This document shows positions 1 to 44,545 of a stretch of 64,000 nt of DNA, one piece after another. The stretch lies in contig JADANN010000468.1 of NCBI GenBank assembly GCA_018806985.1, positions 1,612,001-1,676,000 on the forward strand, in the 5' to 3' direction. The notes under the pieces are model-generated. The model was not told the origin of the DNA, did not search any database, and saw only the letters and a list, made by a program, of their open reading frames with translations. A program made the position numbers and the translations under genes. This DNA is from Angiostrongylus vasorum (lineage: Eukaryota; Nematoda; Chromadorea; Rhabditida; Metastrongylidae). The stretch's first letter is position 1. Every line of letters starts with the position of its first letter.

Positions 1-720
1 TCTAATAAAATGCTGGTCAGTTTCGACAGCAGTTCTAAAACCTTTGATCTTTTTTTGAATCTCAAGAATACGATATATGAGAAGGGGATTCTCTTCTACT
101 TCACAATTGAAGCACGTCGAACGTCTCCGAATGCTTCAGCTTTGTGTGTCTGGATTGAGCATCCAATATAATATGACACAGCTTCGAAACTTGGCTGAGA
201 GAAACCACACAGGCAAAAGCAGAAAGGATTCTGAAAGTTCAAGCCTCCTTGAACAACCAAAGCTCAGAGGCGCTGGCGTAGACGCCAAGATGCTAAAAAA
301 TGGGGTACACAGATACATGGTGCCTTGTAACCATAACGGGTAGACAAGAACTGTTAGCGATAGGGTCTCATAGACTGCCAGAGGCATAGCAAGAAGACCA
401 CCAACCCAGTGATCAGAATTATTCAAGCAGTGACATTCAGCAAATCTCTCAAATAAGCAAAGCCGATAAGGTTGGTTTTGCATACTTTGGGATATAGGGA
501 TACTACAGGGATTTTGCTGGAGCCTGTTATAGCCACGCAGCGATCGAAGAGAGAATAAGTGACAGGTGTGATCACGTTATGCTCCTTCTAGCTCATGGGT
601 GATAAACTGCATAAACTTGTGCTGTTCTTTACGTCTTGTTGTCGTTGCTACCGAGAATTTGATTTGCGAAGAAGATTTCAAGAAGTTTATCTATCTAGGA
701 TGAAAATTTGGCCTACTTAC
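1..720. other. dapk-1 intron 24 and window edge; no confident exon
   Basis: The next exon should encode the end of Roc. On the minus strand a TCTCTCAG acceptor near 203 is followed by a short open stretch with the peptide HIILDA in one frame and YYIGCS in another. Neither can be phased to exon 24 with confidence. The rest shows no feature. Confidence 0.4.
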
Positions 721-32931
<32,211 letters not shown>

Positions 32932-32991
32932 CCAGTAATGAAATGGGAAGAATCGTCCCAACTACACTCCTCAACAATCTATGGAGTTCTT

Positions 32992-32998
32992 CTGAAAT
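32992..32998 (-). promoter_or_regulatory. Probable spliced-leader (trans-splice) acceptor of dapk-1
   Basis: ATTTCAG, close to the nematode consensus TTTTCAG, lies 61 nt upstream of the proposed ATG, with no clear coding exon upstream. It could equally be the acceptor of an ordinary cis-intron whose upstream exon is 5' UTR. The sequence alone does not separate the two. Confidence 0.45.
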
Positions 32999-33334
32999 AA
33001 GAAGTAACCAGAAACATCCAGAAAAACGAGAGGAAAGGTGTATGACGCAAAAAAACGCAAAATCCGATATGAAATGTTCGTAGAAGTAAGTGACACGATC
33101 CAAGAGATAAAAAAAAATGACATTTAATGAGATAGAAGAGATAGAAGCTCCAAAATCGGGAGTTGACCAATTCTGCCTAAAACAATTTTAACGGTACAAA
33201 CGAAGAAAGTAAGCAAAGATAGAAGGGTATAAACGAAAGAAAGCGATTAAGAAACTTCTAGAAGCACAACGTGACCGAAAAAAAAGAATGGCAGAGATAC
33301 CAATAGATTTTAAAAGAGTTTATTATTTATTTAC

Positions 33335-33700
33335 CCAACACGCCTTTCACATCTTCTATGCGGTTTGCAGCATTTCTTGCATTTTCTTTTGGGATCGTTT
33401 GCTTTTGTCTAAGGAGGTCTTCCAACTTTTGCGTGTAGGTTCTGCTGCTGCCTGAAGATCTCCCTTTCGTCATGAATGTCGCTAAATGCTGGTCGGGTCG
33501 ATTCTCTCGGGAGTCCTGAGACAGCCTGGCTAGAGTGATCCCACTTCGATAGCAGAAAGTGGACTTTTTTCTGACAAGTCTAGTAGCGATTTGCCGACCA
33601 TAGAAAGATGAGAGAGGGTTTATGATCTCGGGGTGGGGTCGAACCAACAGAGTGCCTGTGATGATCGGCGTCACTATCACTGCACCACTCGCCTTCTTAA
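33335..33700 (-). repeat. Family C SINE, near full length
   Basis: Minus copy with TTTTGCGTGTAGGTTCTGCT, GGGGTGGGGTCGAACCAACA (B box region) and the head near ATGATCGGCGTCACTATCAC. It lies just upstream of dapk-1 exon 1. Confidence 0.75.
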
Positions 33701-33704
33701 AAAG

Positions 33705-35195
33705 CGTTTAGTGATTAAATAATATATTGAAGATTTTGGAAAATAATTATCCTTATCAAGTAAGCCGAATGAATGGAAAAAAGGTGGAAGGAAATAAACA
33801 AGCAAAGAAATCGCTGTAGCAGTATTTTTGAAAGCCCACTTTCATTTGGTGTCAAAAAATCAACACTTTGTTCTGTTGATAAATTAACGAATTCTTTCAA
33901 CAGCCTAGCTTTAGTTTGTCAGTACAATGAGACGAAAAATCAGCGCTTGAATCAAGTTCTAAAACAATTTCCTCCTAAAGTCGTAAAGTTGAAGTAATAT
34001 AGAGAACTGAAGAACAACTGTATCGAATAGAAGTGTAAAATATGCTGGGACATGTGTATACAACGAATCGATCAATATGCATCTGATTAATGGCATTTTC
34101 ATTAGCGCCTATGGACTGCAAAAACCATGAAACGACGATTAAACGGAGAACAGGTTTGTGCCAATAAAAAGTAAGGCTATGACTTTATTATTAATGAACT
34201 CTGGTTTGGTAAAAATGCTAAGCAAACCTGTAGCATATCTTTATTCGCAAACGAACAGAAAGCACAAAATAAAAAGTTGATAAAGAAAAGTAGAGATCTT
34301 AAGAAAAGAATGAAAGTATGGAGAAATCCTCTATTTAGCATCCGTTAACAAAGGAATAAGAAAACCCTTATAGAATCCTCTTCAACGTTGTTGTCAGACT
34401 GACTGTCCAGCTTCTTTCTCACAACTCATGTGTTTCTTCTAGATATTTCACATGACCGGTCTAATTTTTTCCCTTATTTTTGACAATTTGGGTTAATTTT
34501 TTAGATAACTGAAGCTGCTAAGGTATTCAGAACGTCCCTATTGTTTAGAGCACAAGGAATTACTTGAAAATTGTTTTTTAAATTTGTTCAAAGTTCATAT
34601 TTTCGAGAAAATTTAAATTGTATCGAATTTCAAGCGCTATTCCATCAGCTGCCAATATCCATAATGGCATTCGGGGACGTCATGGATGCGTTCTACTGGG
34701 CTACGAGTTCTGATGAAAAAAAGGGAAGAAAAGAAGAAAAGGAAACGAAGGGAAAAAAGGCAAAAAAAAGGCAAAAAGAGAAAAAAGGAAGAAAAAACGA
34801 TTTGTTCCCTAGAAAGAATTCACCATATATTTCATAGCCGAATTCATAGGTTCTATAGCAACCTCGTACTAATTTAATAATCTAACAAAAATTTCGTTAC
34901 GGTTGGATAAGAAGGGCACATCCTGCACGTAAAAATCTATAGATTTTAATGTTCTTTGATGATATTAAGAAGGAATAAAAGGCCTTATATGAGCTGGGAT
35001 ATGGTCCGTGAAGTTGAAAGCAGCAATTATTAACGCGAATTCAGGGATTGAAGTCATTGCCTAAGATTGTGGGCGTTTTACGAGAAAACTGACACATGAA
35101 AGGGCTATCAAACACTAGATACTATGATAATAAGCAAAAATATTAATGCCACATTATATGTTGCATTACTGTCATATGCCGGTAAAGAAATAATA
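33705..35195. other. Upstream intergenic stretch, no gene seen
   Basis: AT-rich. A purine-rich A/G tract lies at 34715-34800. Open stretches here are low-complexity Lys/Arg-rich artefacts. No RNA gene or recognised repeat. Confidence 0.5.
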
Positions 35196-35204
35196 GTTAT
35201 TAAA

Positions 35205-35310
35205 TATGACTAAGACCCGGAATGAAGGAAAGCTTGGTGGGTCATGGGCGTGGGATCGATTCCACATGTGTGCTATAAAGCGCCTCCGACCACTGAGCCA
35301 CAAGCTCCCT
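35205..35310 (-). repeat. Family A SINE head fragment
   Basis: Minus sense GCTTGTGGCTCAGTGGTCGG (A box) followed by GGAATCGATCCCACGCC (B-box-like). Only the tRNA-like head and first block remain. Confidence 0.65.
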
Positions 35311-35369
35311 AATATCCACCATAAACAACAAAAACACGATGTCTTTATTTTTGTTTTATTTTTCTACGA

Positions 35370-35700
35370 TTCGTCTTTCCCATCTACTGTGTGGATCCCT
35401 GCACTTCTCGGATTCGAATCGTTTCCTTATAATAGTCATCCACGAACGTCTTCAACTTTTTTCGTGTGGGACCGGCCTCTGCATGAGGATTTTCGTTTCG
35501 TTATGAATGTCTTCTGGAGATAGACGGGACAAAAAGTTTCCACCTCGATTTTAGTGAGCGATGTGCTCCCAGACAAAAAATGGTATCGATTTCCCGAACC
35601 CGGAGGGATGAGATACTTGGTGAGGCCAAAATGGGTTCGAACTAGCACCGTGCTCACGATAGAACACAACATCATCAACATTGCGCTACTTCCCCTTTAA
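35370..35700 (-). repeat. Family C SINE, near full length
   Basis: Minus copy: CATCTACTGTGTGGATCCC, TTTTTCGTGTGGGACCGGCC, GGTTCGAACTAGCACCGTGC and the head at GTAGCGCAATGTTGATGATG (minus sense). Confidence 0.8.
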
Positions 35701-35719
35701 CACGATAATAACAGGTTAT

Positions 35720-36885
35720 TAATATCGAAACGTGGGTTGAAAAGTGGGGTAAATGTTTGGATAAGTGTTTTGCTTTCGTTTCTTCAAGAAGCAACACAAG
35801 AAAATTGAAAAAAAGGCCATTAAACCGAATTTGGATTTTTGCTTCATTCACCAGAATGATATTCATAAACAATTCTTGAGAAAAAATCGATACGAAAAAA
35901 AGCAAGAAAATTACTTCCAGAAGAAAAGCAAACGAGAAAGGCGACCTTTTTGAAAAGGCGGCTTATTGAGAACGGCTGTACTCACCAACGGAGCCCACCT
36001 CCGCACTAATGGGGGAAGAAAACCCTCGAATTCAATTCTCAAAAAACAATGGTCTTGTGCTGATGAAGAAGAGCAGTTTCTAAATGGTTTTGAGTTTTCT
36101 GAGGCTGTAAACCCTCACAGATATTTATATTCTCGAATCTTCTTTAAAATCTACATAATTTATCACTTGATCGTAAAGTTTACCTGGTGGGAACCTCGTC
36201 ATTCAACAGAAAGCTCTCAGTAAATTCGCAAGAGAAAACGCTAGAAGTTCTAGCGCTTAAATGACTTGACGACTAATAATTAATGATTTAAATGAAGCAC
36301 AGAAACAATCGTTAATGAACTATTTAAATTAAGAGCAAAAAATACTAAAGTTAGATAAGCAAGGAGATCGTTTTTGATTTTAGCACTTAAGAAATGAGCA
36401 GTAACCAAAGGTGATTGAAAATCAGCTTCTGTTCCACGAATCCAACGGATTAGCGAGGTTAAGGGGGGACAGGGGTGGTGCGAAATGCAAAGTCTCTGCC
36501 CACCACCTCAGCCAGCCGTTTCCATCAGCAGTTGACGGCTCGTTGCCGCCACACATGGTGGACATCTGGACAGCGAGGGAGAGGAACTAGTAAACTAGTA
36601 AAAGTTTAGAAGTAAGAACTGGTAAAAGCGATAACATCGATAGATTTCACTCGAATAAAATATGATAGCAGTTAGCTGGGAAGCACGACAGCAGAAAGAA
36701 TGGAGTACGACATTCTGAGGAATTTACTGTTAGCACATCAAACTACTTGACGATTTGAAGGACTACAGATTGGTACACATGAGATATGCACCAAATTTTT
36801 TATTGTAAACTCATTAGTACTATGTCTTATGCCGAAAATCCATTTGTTCTATCACTTATTCAAGACATATTTGTATTAAATTGGT
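35720..36885. other. Intergenic stretch, no gene seen
   Basis: No recognised repeat or RNA. 36420-36600 is GC-richer (AAGGGGGGACAGGGGTGGTG) but has no convincing exon. Confidence 0.45.
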
Positions 36886-36889
36886 ATTT

Positions 36890-37050
36890 ACTTAGTTGGA
36901 TACTTGGACGGCCCGTCCTCACTGGTTGTGCGGGCCTCCGCGCAATCTCCAATTTTCGGCGTTTTGCTGATTCAGCCATTGTGGTTCCCTGAAGTCCCGA
37001 GGTCAGTCTGGTCAAAGTCTGCTCCAGGAAGTGGTATTTATTTACCCTCA
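36890..37050 (+). repeat. Family D repeat, 3' truncated
   Basis: TACTTAGTTGGATACTTGGA to GTCAAAGTCTGCTCCAGG; the second half is missing. Confidence 0.75.
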
Positions 37051-37139
37051 AACAAGTTAGTAAACATGTTTTATATTTATTCACATCATTAGTTCTAATC
37101 ATGTTTCATATATGGACTTATAAATATATAGAATCTATT

Positions 37140-37440
37140 ACATCAATCCGGTCGACTGATCACAGAAATCGCTGCCATTCTGGAAAAGTCCTGCTCATGC
37201 AGCAGCAAATCTCCCTCCAATTCGGAAGGGCCAAAGATTATTCGTCATGGAGATCTCGGCTATCCAGGAAAAACCACGCTCAACAAGTATTCATCATTTC
37301 CGCAAAAAGAGACGGTGACAGATCCCCAAGCCACAACCTAATCCATAAACGAACTAAACCACCCACGTCTATGAACGACGGCTGCAGGACAACAAAACGA
37401 ATAAGTGAAGTACCAGCACCTTTACCACAACAAAAGGTAG
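37140..37440 (+). repeat. Family C-like 3' part, diverged
   Basis: Shares spaced blocks with family C (CTCGGCTATCCAGGAAAAACC, a GAACGACGGCTGC block and ACAACAAAACGAATAAG); related copies lie at 41.46-41.76 and 47.65-47.74 kb. The long open stretch across it is judged repeat-derived. Confidence 0.4.
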
Positions 37441-37629
37441 GCAACTATCTGTTGGTAGCTAACAGCTGTTCAAATTTTAGACAGTGATCAAGTGAAAATG
37501 GTTATAGTGACAAGGTTTTTTATTACGGTCAACAAAATACCAAAAATTTTCTTCTATACGAAATTAATCGACTTATTTCGGCATTGTTCTGCAATCTACG
37601 AGAAAAGATTCCCCAAATATAATTATGGG

Positions 37630-37940
37630 GCAAAGATAGCACATTGGTTAGTGATGCCGTCGACCAGGAAGCAAAGGTCCTAGTTCGTTCACCGCCCCAA
37701 TGTTCTCTTCCAATCCACGTGGAAACACCTTAACTCGGCTATCTCCAAGAGTGCAAGGAGAATTGACTCGACAAGCATTCTACGACATTCATAAATAAGA
37801 CGAAATCCTCAAGCGGCAGCTGAAACAACATGCGAAATGTTCGAAGACCACTGTGGACGACGACTGCGAGGAAAACCAGTCGAATGCAAGGAATACTGGG
37901 ATCCACGCAGTGGAATATGATGACGGTCATGTAAGATAAA
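37630..37940 (+). repeat. Family C SINE
   Basis: Plus copy: TAGCACATTGGTTAGTGATG head, CCTAGTTCGTTCACCGCC (B box region), CTCGACAAGCATTCTACG and GGATCCACGCAGTGGAATATG. Confidence 0.7.
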
Positions 37941-38754
37941 AAAAATAAAAATACTACTCTCCTATTGTTTTTTGCTCAGATCTCCTCATGTTCATTGCCA
38001 AAAACTTCATAGAAAACATATCTGGCCAGATTCTTTCTAGTGATGTAGTGACTGGAAGTTCACCGAAAAAAGTCTGAGCAATTCAGAGTTTAGCTAACAT
38101 TAAAAAAGTACATCTCTACACGACGAAGCATATCTACGACTACAATGTCTAACTGCTACGAGTAAGTTTGATGGACAATGGAAATATTATGCTAAGTTTG
38201 GACTGGTAGTAGCAGCAAGAAGAAAAAACAGAAGACGAGGTGAAGGTGGTTGCGGAGGTGGCGATGTCGTGAAGAAGAGGCAGTCCTTCAATCACACTGA
38301 TGAATGTACGCTGAAATAAAGATAATAACGCTATCGAACGCAACAACTAACGCCAACTTATCCCTTTTTTCTTACTGGCGTTTGTTTTCTTCGCAACAGT
38401 GTGAAAACTGTATTACCGTCTTGGTTGCATGTTTAACACTTAGATAAGGATCTTTGTAGATAGCATACAGGTTTTCCTTTCTAACACGGTGACATCCTTA
38501 CTTAATGGAGCCTAGGAATAGTATTTGTAGTAAAATATATATGTCGATATAATATTTATATCTATGTAAAACGCATTTTTTTATTTATTTGACAGATATA
38601 ATATTATTTTGTAATACGTACATTTCAGCGTTTGTAGTTAAATTTATGTACATATGTATAAATACGTAAATATAAATAAATAAATATACAAATATGTATA
38701 AATACGAATAAACAAATAATACAAATGAATAAATCATACGTACAAATAATATGA

Positions 38755-39045
38755 GCGCGTGTGGCGCAGTGGTCGGAGGCGCCCCTGCAACACACACACG
38801 GGATTGATCCCCGTGCCTGTGGCTCGTCAAGCCTTCCATCCCTCCGAGGGTCGAGAAATTGGTACCAGACTTGTCCGGGAGAACAGCAGCACTGGCTCGA
38901 TGCATCGGTAGGCCACCGCAAGCTATTATTGTAAAGGCCAGATATGCATTCAATCACCCCCAACAATGCCTAATGAAGTGGAATGCGTGGCGCACCCTCA
39001 GGGGATTGATCAAGGCCGACAGCTTTATCTTTTTATTACTTACGT
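38755..39045 (+). repeat. Family A SINE, best-preserved copy
   Basis: Begins GCGCGTGTGGCGCAGTGGTC, with a perfect A box TGGCGCAGTGG, then B-box-like GGGATTGATCCCC, the middle block GGTACCAGACTTGTCCGGGA, GGCCAGATATGCATTCAATC and GGATTGATCAAGGCCGAC, with a T-rich tail. The tRNA-like head gives internal pol III promotion, so this is a tRNA-derived SINE. Confidence 0.88.
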
Positions 39046-39774
39046 ATAAATACATTTAATACGATATAAGAAATCCAGTAATTTCTTCCGTTTTTTCGTA
39101 ATGAATCGTAATTCGAACGAAAAATTAATCGAACACGCAGAATCGCGTTCAGCAGAAGGCAATGTTGCCTTCGAATGTGTCGTTTGGCGCTGTCGATCCT
39201 ACGTCAGGACTTTTGAAAATTTGGCACTTCTTTTTCTATTTTGTGGAAACTTTAATTTTGTTGCTTTCGAAAAATCATATGTACTCTTAAACAGATAACG
39301 TAGAACTTCATCCATGCCTTCACGGGCCAACCAAGGCCTTAAGTACTCCGGCTAACGAAAAAATTATGGGCAGTTGTCCGGAAACTAACTAGTAAGCGTT
39401 GATAATGAAGGCTGCACAAATTTCGAGACTTAATAGGGAATTTTTTCCAAGCTTCCCTTTTCATACGTTTATCTCAATATCCATAGAATATTCACGGAAA
39501 AAAGCTTGGGCGCATCATCGACATCATGTGAACTATCACTCTTATCTCTCGATCTATCATTTTAACGATATTTGCTTCCTCTCATATTACTATATAGCAT
39601 CCTTTCGAACAGGTTAGAGAGTTGCCTTCGCAATGGGGAGAATTAGCCTAAACAATAAATTAGTTGGGAGGCAGAGCAGCTGCACCAGACTTAATTTTAG
39701 AAGTACAGAAGAATCGTCTCTGGGACCATTGCCAGCACGACCCATACGACCATCCCAGCGTTTTGCAAAAACTG

Positions 39775-39848
39775 AGCTCACGGCCGGGGGTCGAACCGGC
39801 AATCTTCTGATTAGAAGTCAGACGCCTTATCCATTAGGCCACGCGAGC
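39775..39848 (-). tRNA. tRNA-Arg (anticodon UCU), possibly with a one-base T-arm insertion
   Basis: Minus strand folds as acceptor GCTCGCG/CGTGAGC, D arm GCCT-AATGGATA-AGGC, anticodon arm TCTGA-CTTCTAA-TCAGA (anticodon TCT), variable AGATT, and T arm starting GCCGGTTCGACC. The A box (TGGCCTAATGG) and B box (GGTTCGACCCC) are good. The T arm is 18 nt, one C longer than standard, so it may be a pseudogene or fold with an 8-nt loop. No intron. Confidence 0.8.
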
Positions 39849-40324
39849 TACCATGCTTCCATCCGTATTCGCTGATTCGTTCGCCACATTAGCACACAAT
39901 TCCAAACCTGTGCACAGATAAGCCTTATCGAGTATGCAATCAAGAATACGCTGTCGTGTATTGATTTTTTTAGACTCATTTTGCCTCTAGAAATCTAAAA
40001 AATTTAACTCATGTTCGTTTAAATAATAAGATTTGAGCAACCAGTAAGGAGTAGGAAGAGATTACTAGTCTATTCGAAAACAATAGGAAAGATGTTTGAA
40101 ATACGATTAGCACTGCAGCCAGTCGAGAAATGAGATGTGAAATCAATAGCCGGAATAATAAAATGAAAAGTAAAAAAGAAGGATTGTTATCGAGGCTGTA
40201 AAACGGAAGACGGTGTGCCAGAATCGATTTCTGAAAGATGAAGTAATTGTTGTTCGTCAGTTCTTCTCCTAACAAGAAGGACACATGAAAATGACTTTGT
40301 CGCTACGATGCTACTCGTTTACAA

Positions 40325-40437
40325 GTTGCCGGCGCTCGCTGTTTGTCGTCGACGGCAATCGATCAGAGCGGAGATCAAAACCGTGAACTCTGGTCGCGTC
40401 GCCCAAACGGGCGTTATGATGTTGAACTAGTGAGTGT
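40325..40437 (+). CDS. Possible coding exon, unknown
   Basis: GC-richer island in AT-rich DNA. One frame is open over STAIDQSGDQNRELWSRRPN then GRYDVEL up to a good donor GTGAGT. There is no ATG in this frame and no clear acceptor, so strand and reality are uncertain. No family recognised. Confidence 0.25.
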
Positions 40438-40684
40438 TTGCATTTTGAATGACTCTATAGTGTCACGCCGTGATTCGTACAAAATGAACGACAACGGAAC
40501 GCCGAAAATCAACTCGCACTACTTCTTCTTTACTAAATTGATCTCAGTGGAACCAATTCGAGAATATAATTTTAAAAAATGAAAAAATAAAAAAATATTG
40601 TTATCAAAAATATTAGTGAAAATAAAATTTAAGAACAAATAAATTATGTAAAATTTACAATAATTACAATTTTCAAAGGGAATT

Positions 40685-40835
40685 GATCTTAACCACAATG
40701 ATCTTAAGATATCTGCAAAACTTGGGCCTTAGCCCAGATTCGTACCCGCGATTACCCTTTTTCCAAGCGCTCACGTGTTACCCACTGCACCACTGAGGGC
40801 CCTTGCTTTGTCCTTCCCTCAGCCAGATAAATTGA
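40685..40835 (-). repeat. Family B2 SINE (subfamily with good A box)
   Basis: Minus sense begins GGGCCCTCAGTGGTGCAGTG (A box TGGTGCAGTGG) then GGTACGAATCTGGGC (diverged B box) and ends AGTTTTGCAGATATCTTAAG. Confidence 0.75.
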
Positions 40836-40839
40836 TCTT

Positions 40840-42420
40840 AGCTGTACGATTTAAGAACTGATATAAAAACACTATTAATAGAGGAGAGTTTCCACTTTTT
40901 TTTCTTGAGGAAGAGATTGTTCTCTGTCTGACATTTAATGTTGTTCTTCTCCAAGTTTATCGTTAGCGTATTATATTGATGAAGCCAAACACATAACAAT
41001 AAACTACAGATGAATAAACGATAAACTGTAGATAAATTGAGAGAATAGTGTAAAACCAGTAATAATGATGGGAATAGAACAAGACGAAGCGACATAAAAC
41101 GACTAAAACACAAAATGTAAAGCAATAAAGAATAATGACTTAAGAGGGCCGATCTATTGCTGTAAACGCAGAGAAGTCAGATCAGAGATGATAAGCAAAT
41201 GAAAAAGAAAATATTATGCAAAACTGAGGAATCCGGAAGAGAACAAATGGAAAGGAATCGAACGTCTTCACATGTTTTGTCTAAGTGGATCAATCAACAA
41301 AGCATGAAAGTTTACGATTTGCTAACTAAGAGCGGCCAATCCTTTCTATCATTCAAATGAGCGGAACTTTTTTTTCTAAAAAATTAAAGACTCCGTTTTC
41401 AAATAAAATCGAAGCGACACGGCCTGCCAGGTTGTCCTTGATCGGGTTGGTCGACTAATCATGGGATCGCTGCCATGGTAGCAGAATCCTATTTACAAAG
41501 TCGCACTATTCGCAATTCATGAGGGCTTGCGACTGACTGTGGTGAATACCTGGGAAATTCGCTGTATAGCTATTTCAGGAATCCAGAGAAGACCACACTT
41601 ATGCACAACACTCGACACAGCAATGACAAAAAAAGACAATAGGTTCACAAACCGTACTCGAACCACCCTACACAAGAACCCGACCATCTCCATGGGTGAC
41701 AATGGATGCACGCTCAGGAAACCAGTAGAAAAAAGTTCTTGGAACCCACAAGGTATGTGAAAACGGACCGTTTAGAACTGTAACAACAAACAATGTGAAA
41801 AAGACGAAAAGAAGACCAGAGAAACCATCAGTTCCACAGTAACCACTGGAACAACAGTTGATAAGGTTGAGTGCGATTTCGCTATTGACGAGTTTAGTTT
41901 TAAAAAAACCATAACGATTAACATAAATATTGATTTTTGTGCGCACTACTTGAATAGGGTCATATTTGCCTTACTTGTGACGAACCACTACATAGTTAAT
42001 TGGTCGACTAAAGAAGTCTTGTAAAAGCTTAATGTCACTAAAACAACCAGCTGATGGTAATCAGTGGAACTCGCCGTCATACGAGGAACCTCTAATGACG
42101 AAAGAGAAGATGAGAGGAATCTCGAATTCAAAAAAAAAGTCGCTTGCTATGTACGAAGTTAATGAAGTCACTTGAAGTTAGGGAAGAGAAAAAAAAATGA
42201 GGGAATAGCAAGAAAACTCGTCAAAAAAAGCTTAGCATATATCGTACCCGATAAGCTCAGGAGCACTTTCGCTGTGGAACTTTGGCTTAAAATAGAAAGA
42301 ACCTAAACAAAATGCACAATGTTAACAGCATCTACGTAAACACTTGGCAAATAGATGAATAAAACATACATCAATATTTTCCTCGAAAAATTTAAGCACA
42401 CAGAAAAAAATATAAAAAAA
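40840..42420. other. Intergenic stretch; weak family C-like block only
   Basis: 41460-41760 has family C-like blocks (ATCGCTGCCATGGTAGC, CCATGGGTGACAATGGATGC). Otherwise nothing supported. Confidence 0.4.
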
Positions 42421-42424
42421 TAAA

Positions 42425-42705
42425 AAGGACGAAGCTCTCGGCTTTGATCCATCCCTGAGGGATGCGCCATGCAATCAACTTCACAAAGCATCGTCAGAGG
42501 AGGTAATTGAATGCATATCTGGCCTATAGAGTGACTCGCGGTGGCCTATCGATGTATCGAGCCAGTGCTACTATCCTCCCAGACAAGTCTGGTACTAATT
42601 TTCCGACCCCGGACGAATGGAAGACTAGGTGGGCCAGTGGCGCGGGAATTTATCCTATGTGTATTGCACAGCGCCTCCGACCACTGCGCCACACGCGCCC
42701 TAAGA
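42425..42705 (-). repeat. Family A SINE, full length
   Basis: Minus copy with head GTGTGGCGCAGTGGTCGGAG (A box perfect), CCCGGACGAATGG region, CAGACAAGTCTGGTACTAAT and GATCCATCCCTGAGGGATGC. Confidence 0.87.
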
Positions 42706-43149
42706 GAAAGAGAAAAGGAAAAAATATAGCAGGTACAAAGTATAAAGTATGAAGTACAGGAATAACAAAAAAAGTATGAAAATGTTGAAAAATGTCGAAA
42801 AATAGTACTCGAAGACAGATGACAAGCAATGTTTTGTATCTTTCTATTAAATGAAGCATACAATAGCAAAAAAAAATAAAACGAAATAATATAAAAAAAA
42901 TAAAATGCGACGTCGAAATAATGAAGTTAAGAAAATATTAGGTGCGAAAGTCTAGTAACAGTGAAATACAAAGGAAACTGAATGAAAAAATTTCTGATGG
43001 TAACAGAAATGACGTAGTTAATCCCTACTGAATTCACTTCTTTTTCTTCTTAAACAGTACTCCTCCGTTTTATTAGAGGTACCCTGAATTTTCGAGACCT
43101 ATCCACCAAAGCTGAAACTGAAATTTTGCACTAAAATAAACTGAGGTAG

Positions 43150-43270
43150 GTAGGGACCAACGAAGGACCTGCATGGTGTGGTGGTGAACGCGTTAGCCCC
43201 CGGAAAGGGTAATAACGTGTTCGTTTCCCACCGCAGACACCTGCGGTCCGAAGTTTTGCAAAGTATAGTA
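43150..43270 (+). repeat. Family B repeat, 3' half
   Basis: GCATGGTGTGGTGGTGAACG, CCCCCGGAAAGGGTAATAACG, then CACCTGCGGTCCGAAGTTTTG. Confidence 0.8.
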
Positions 43271-43499
43271 TTTTTTCAAAAGTATTTCAGTTTTTTCAAC
43301 ACTACGTATAATCAAAGGGTAGTAATTAAATCAAGTCAGAACTATTTAAGAATACGAAGTCGAGAGATTTCATTTTGTAAACAAAAGTCGGTTCATTTTG
43401 TTCGCCAATGAAAGCGGTAACTTCCATGAACAATTTAAAAAACTAAAAAAATCAACCAAGATACAATTGAATAATCAAGTTTTTCGGAGAGTTAAAAGT

Positions 43500-43690
43500 A
43501 CAAAAACAACGACGATGAGATATGAGCAAAACTCGTCACCTCAGTTGGGCTTCGTGCCAGCGATAACCCTCGCCGGAGCTGACTTGCTATCCACCACACC
43601 AACCGAGGCCCCCGGCTTCCTTTCCTCTCAGCCACTTATTTCATCCCTAACAGTGCTATCAGCAATCACCCGTCAACGTGCAAAGAGTAA
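43500..43690 (-). repeat. Family B2 SINE
   Basis: Minus sense GGCCTCGGTTGGTGTGGTGG then a gap to ACGAAGCCCAACTGAGG; the other end has ATCAGCAATCACCCGTCAACG. Confidence 0.7.
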
Positions 43691-43734
43691 CAGAAATCAT
43701 ACATTAGAGTGAAAAAATGGGTGAGAGGGAGGCA

Positions 43735-43855
43735 AAGCAAAAGCCTCAGTGGTGCAGTGGATAACACGTGAGGCCCGGAAAGTGTAATCGTGAGTTCGAA
43801 GCTCACCTAAAGTCTCGCGTTTCTATATATCTCAGCATCCTTGCGTTTGCGTTTC
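43735..43855 (+). repeat. Family B2 SINE head with intact A and B boxes
   Basis: GCCTCAGTGGTGCAGTGGAT (A box) and GAGTTCGAAGCTC (B box) lie about 45 nt apart, the best pol III promoter pair among the family B copies. Confidence 0.8.
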
Positions 43856-44184
43856 GCATAATACCCTCCTTTAGGAAAAACGACGTACAAAGTCATTTTT
43901 CAGACAGCAGTTCACCACCAATGTGACTTTCGAAGGAATTCAAGATTCAATTTGTGAAATAGAATTTTTTTATTCGCTAATCCACTGAACAAAGAAATTT
44001 ATAGATGCTTTTTTATTGCACAAACATTTCTGAAAATTCCTTAGATTCTTCTGTAAAGAAGAAGTGCACAGCTTCGTTAAAGACTTAAAGGAATTAATGC
44101 AAAACATAATCGGTGAGAGGAAAGAAAAAGATGAATAGCGTCACTTTTCAGAGGAATACTTTGTATAAGTGGTTAATATAATTA

Positions 44185-44545
44185 CTTGGATACTTGAATG
44201 GCCCGTGCTCACTGTTTGTGCAGGCCCCAGCATAATCTCTATTTTCTCCGAGATTTGGTGGTTAAGCTACTGTGGTTCCCTGGAATCCCTGAGGTCAACC
44301 TGGCCAAAGTCTGCCCCAGGTCGTCACCACCACAGGTAGTCGCCGCCTTAGTGGATCACAGGGAGATATGCCATCATGCGACTAGTTTGATACCAGGACG
44401 GTGGTGGATCCCCTATATGATTTACTCTTAGCTGAGTTTCCTGATGGTAATGCTCCTCAACTTGGGAGATCCTGCGGAAGGATGAATCCCCCCAGTTTAC
44501 ATCACCCACGAACACCTCGTGGCCACGATGAGGACGGTAAACAGG
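44185..44545 (+). repeat. Family D dispersed repeat
   Basis: From ATTACTTGGATACTTGAATG to GGCCACGATGAGGACGGTAA, with GGCCAAAGTCTGCCCCAGGT. Confidence 0.82.

Noticed and set aside
75..205. Possible next Roc exon on the minus strand (HIILDA or YYIGCS, by frame).
   Set aside because: Two frames compete and neither acceptor phase agrees with exon 24.
37101..37487. A 128-codon frame.
   Set aside because: Its blocks recur at other loci (family C-like), so it is repeat-derived.
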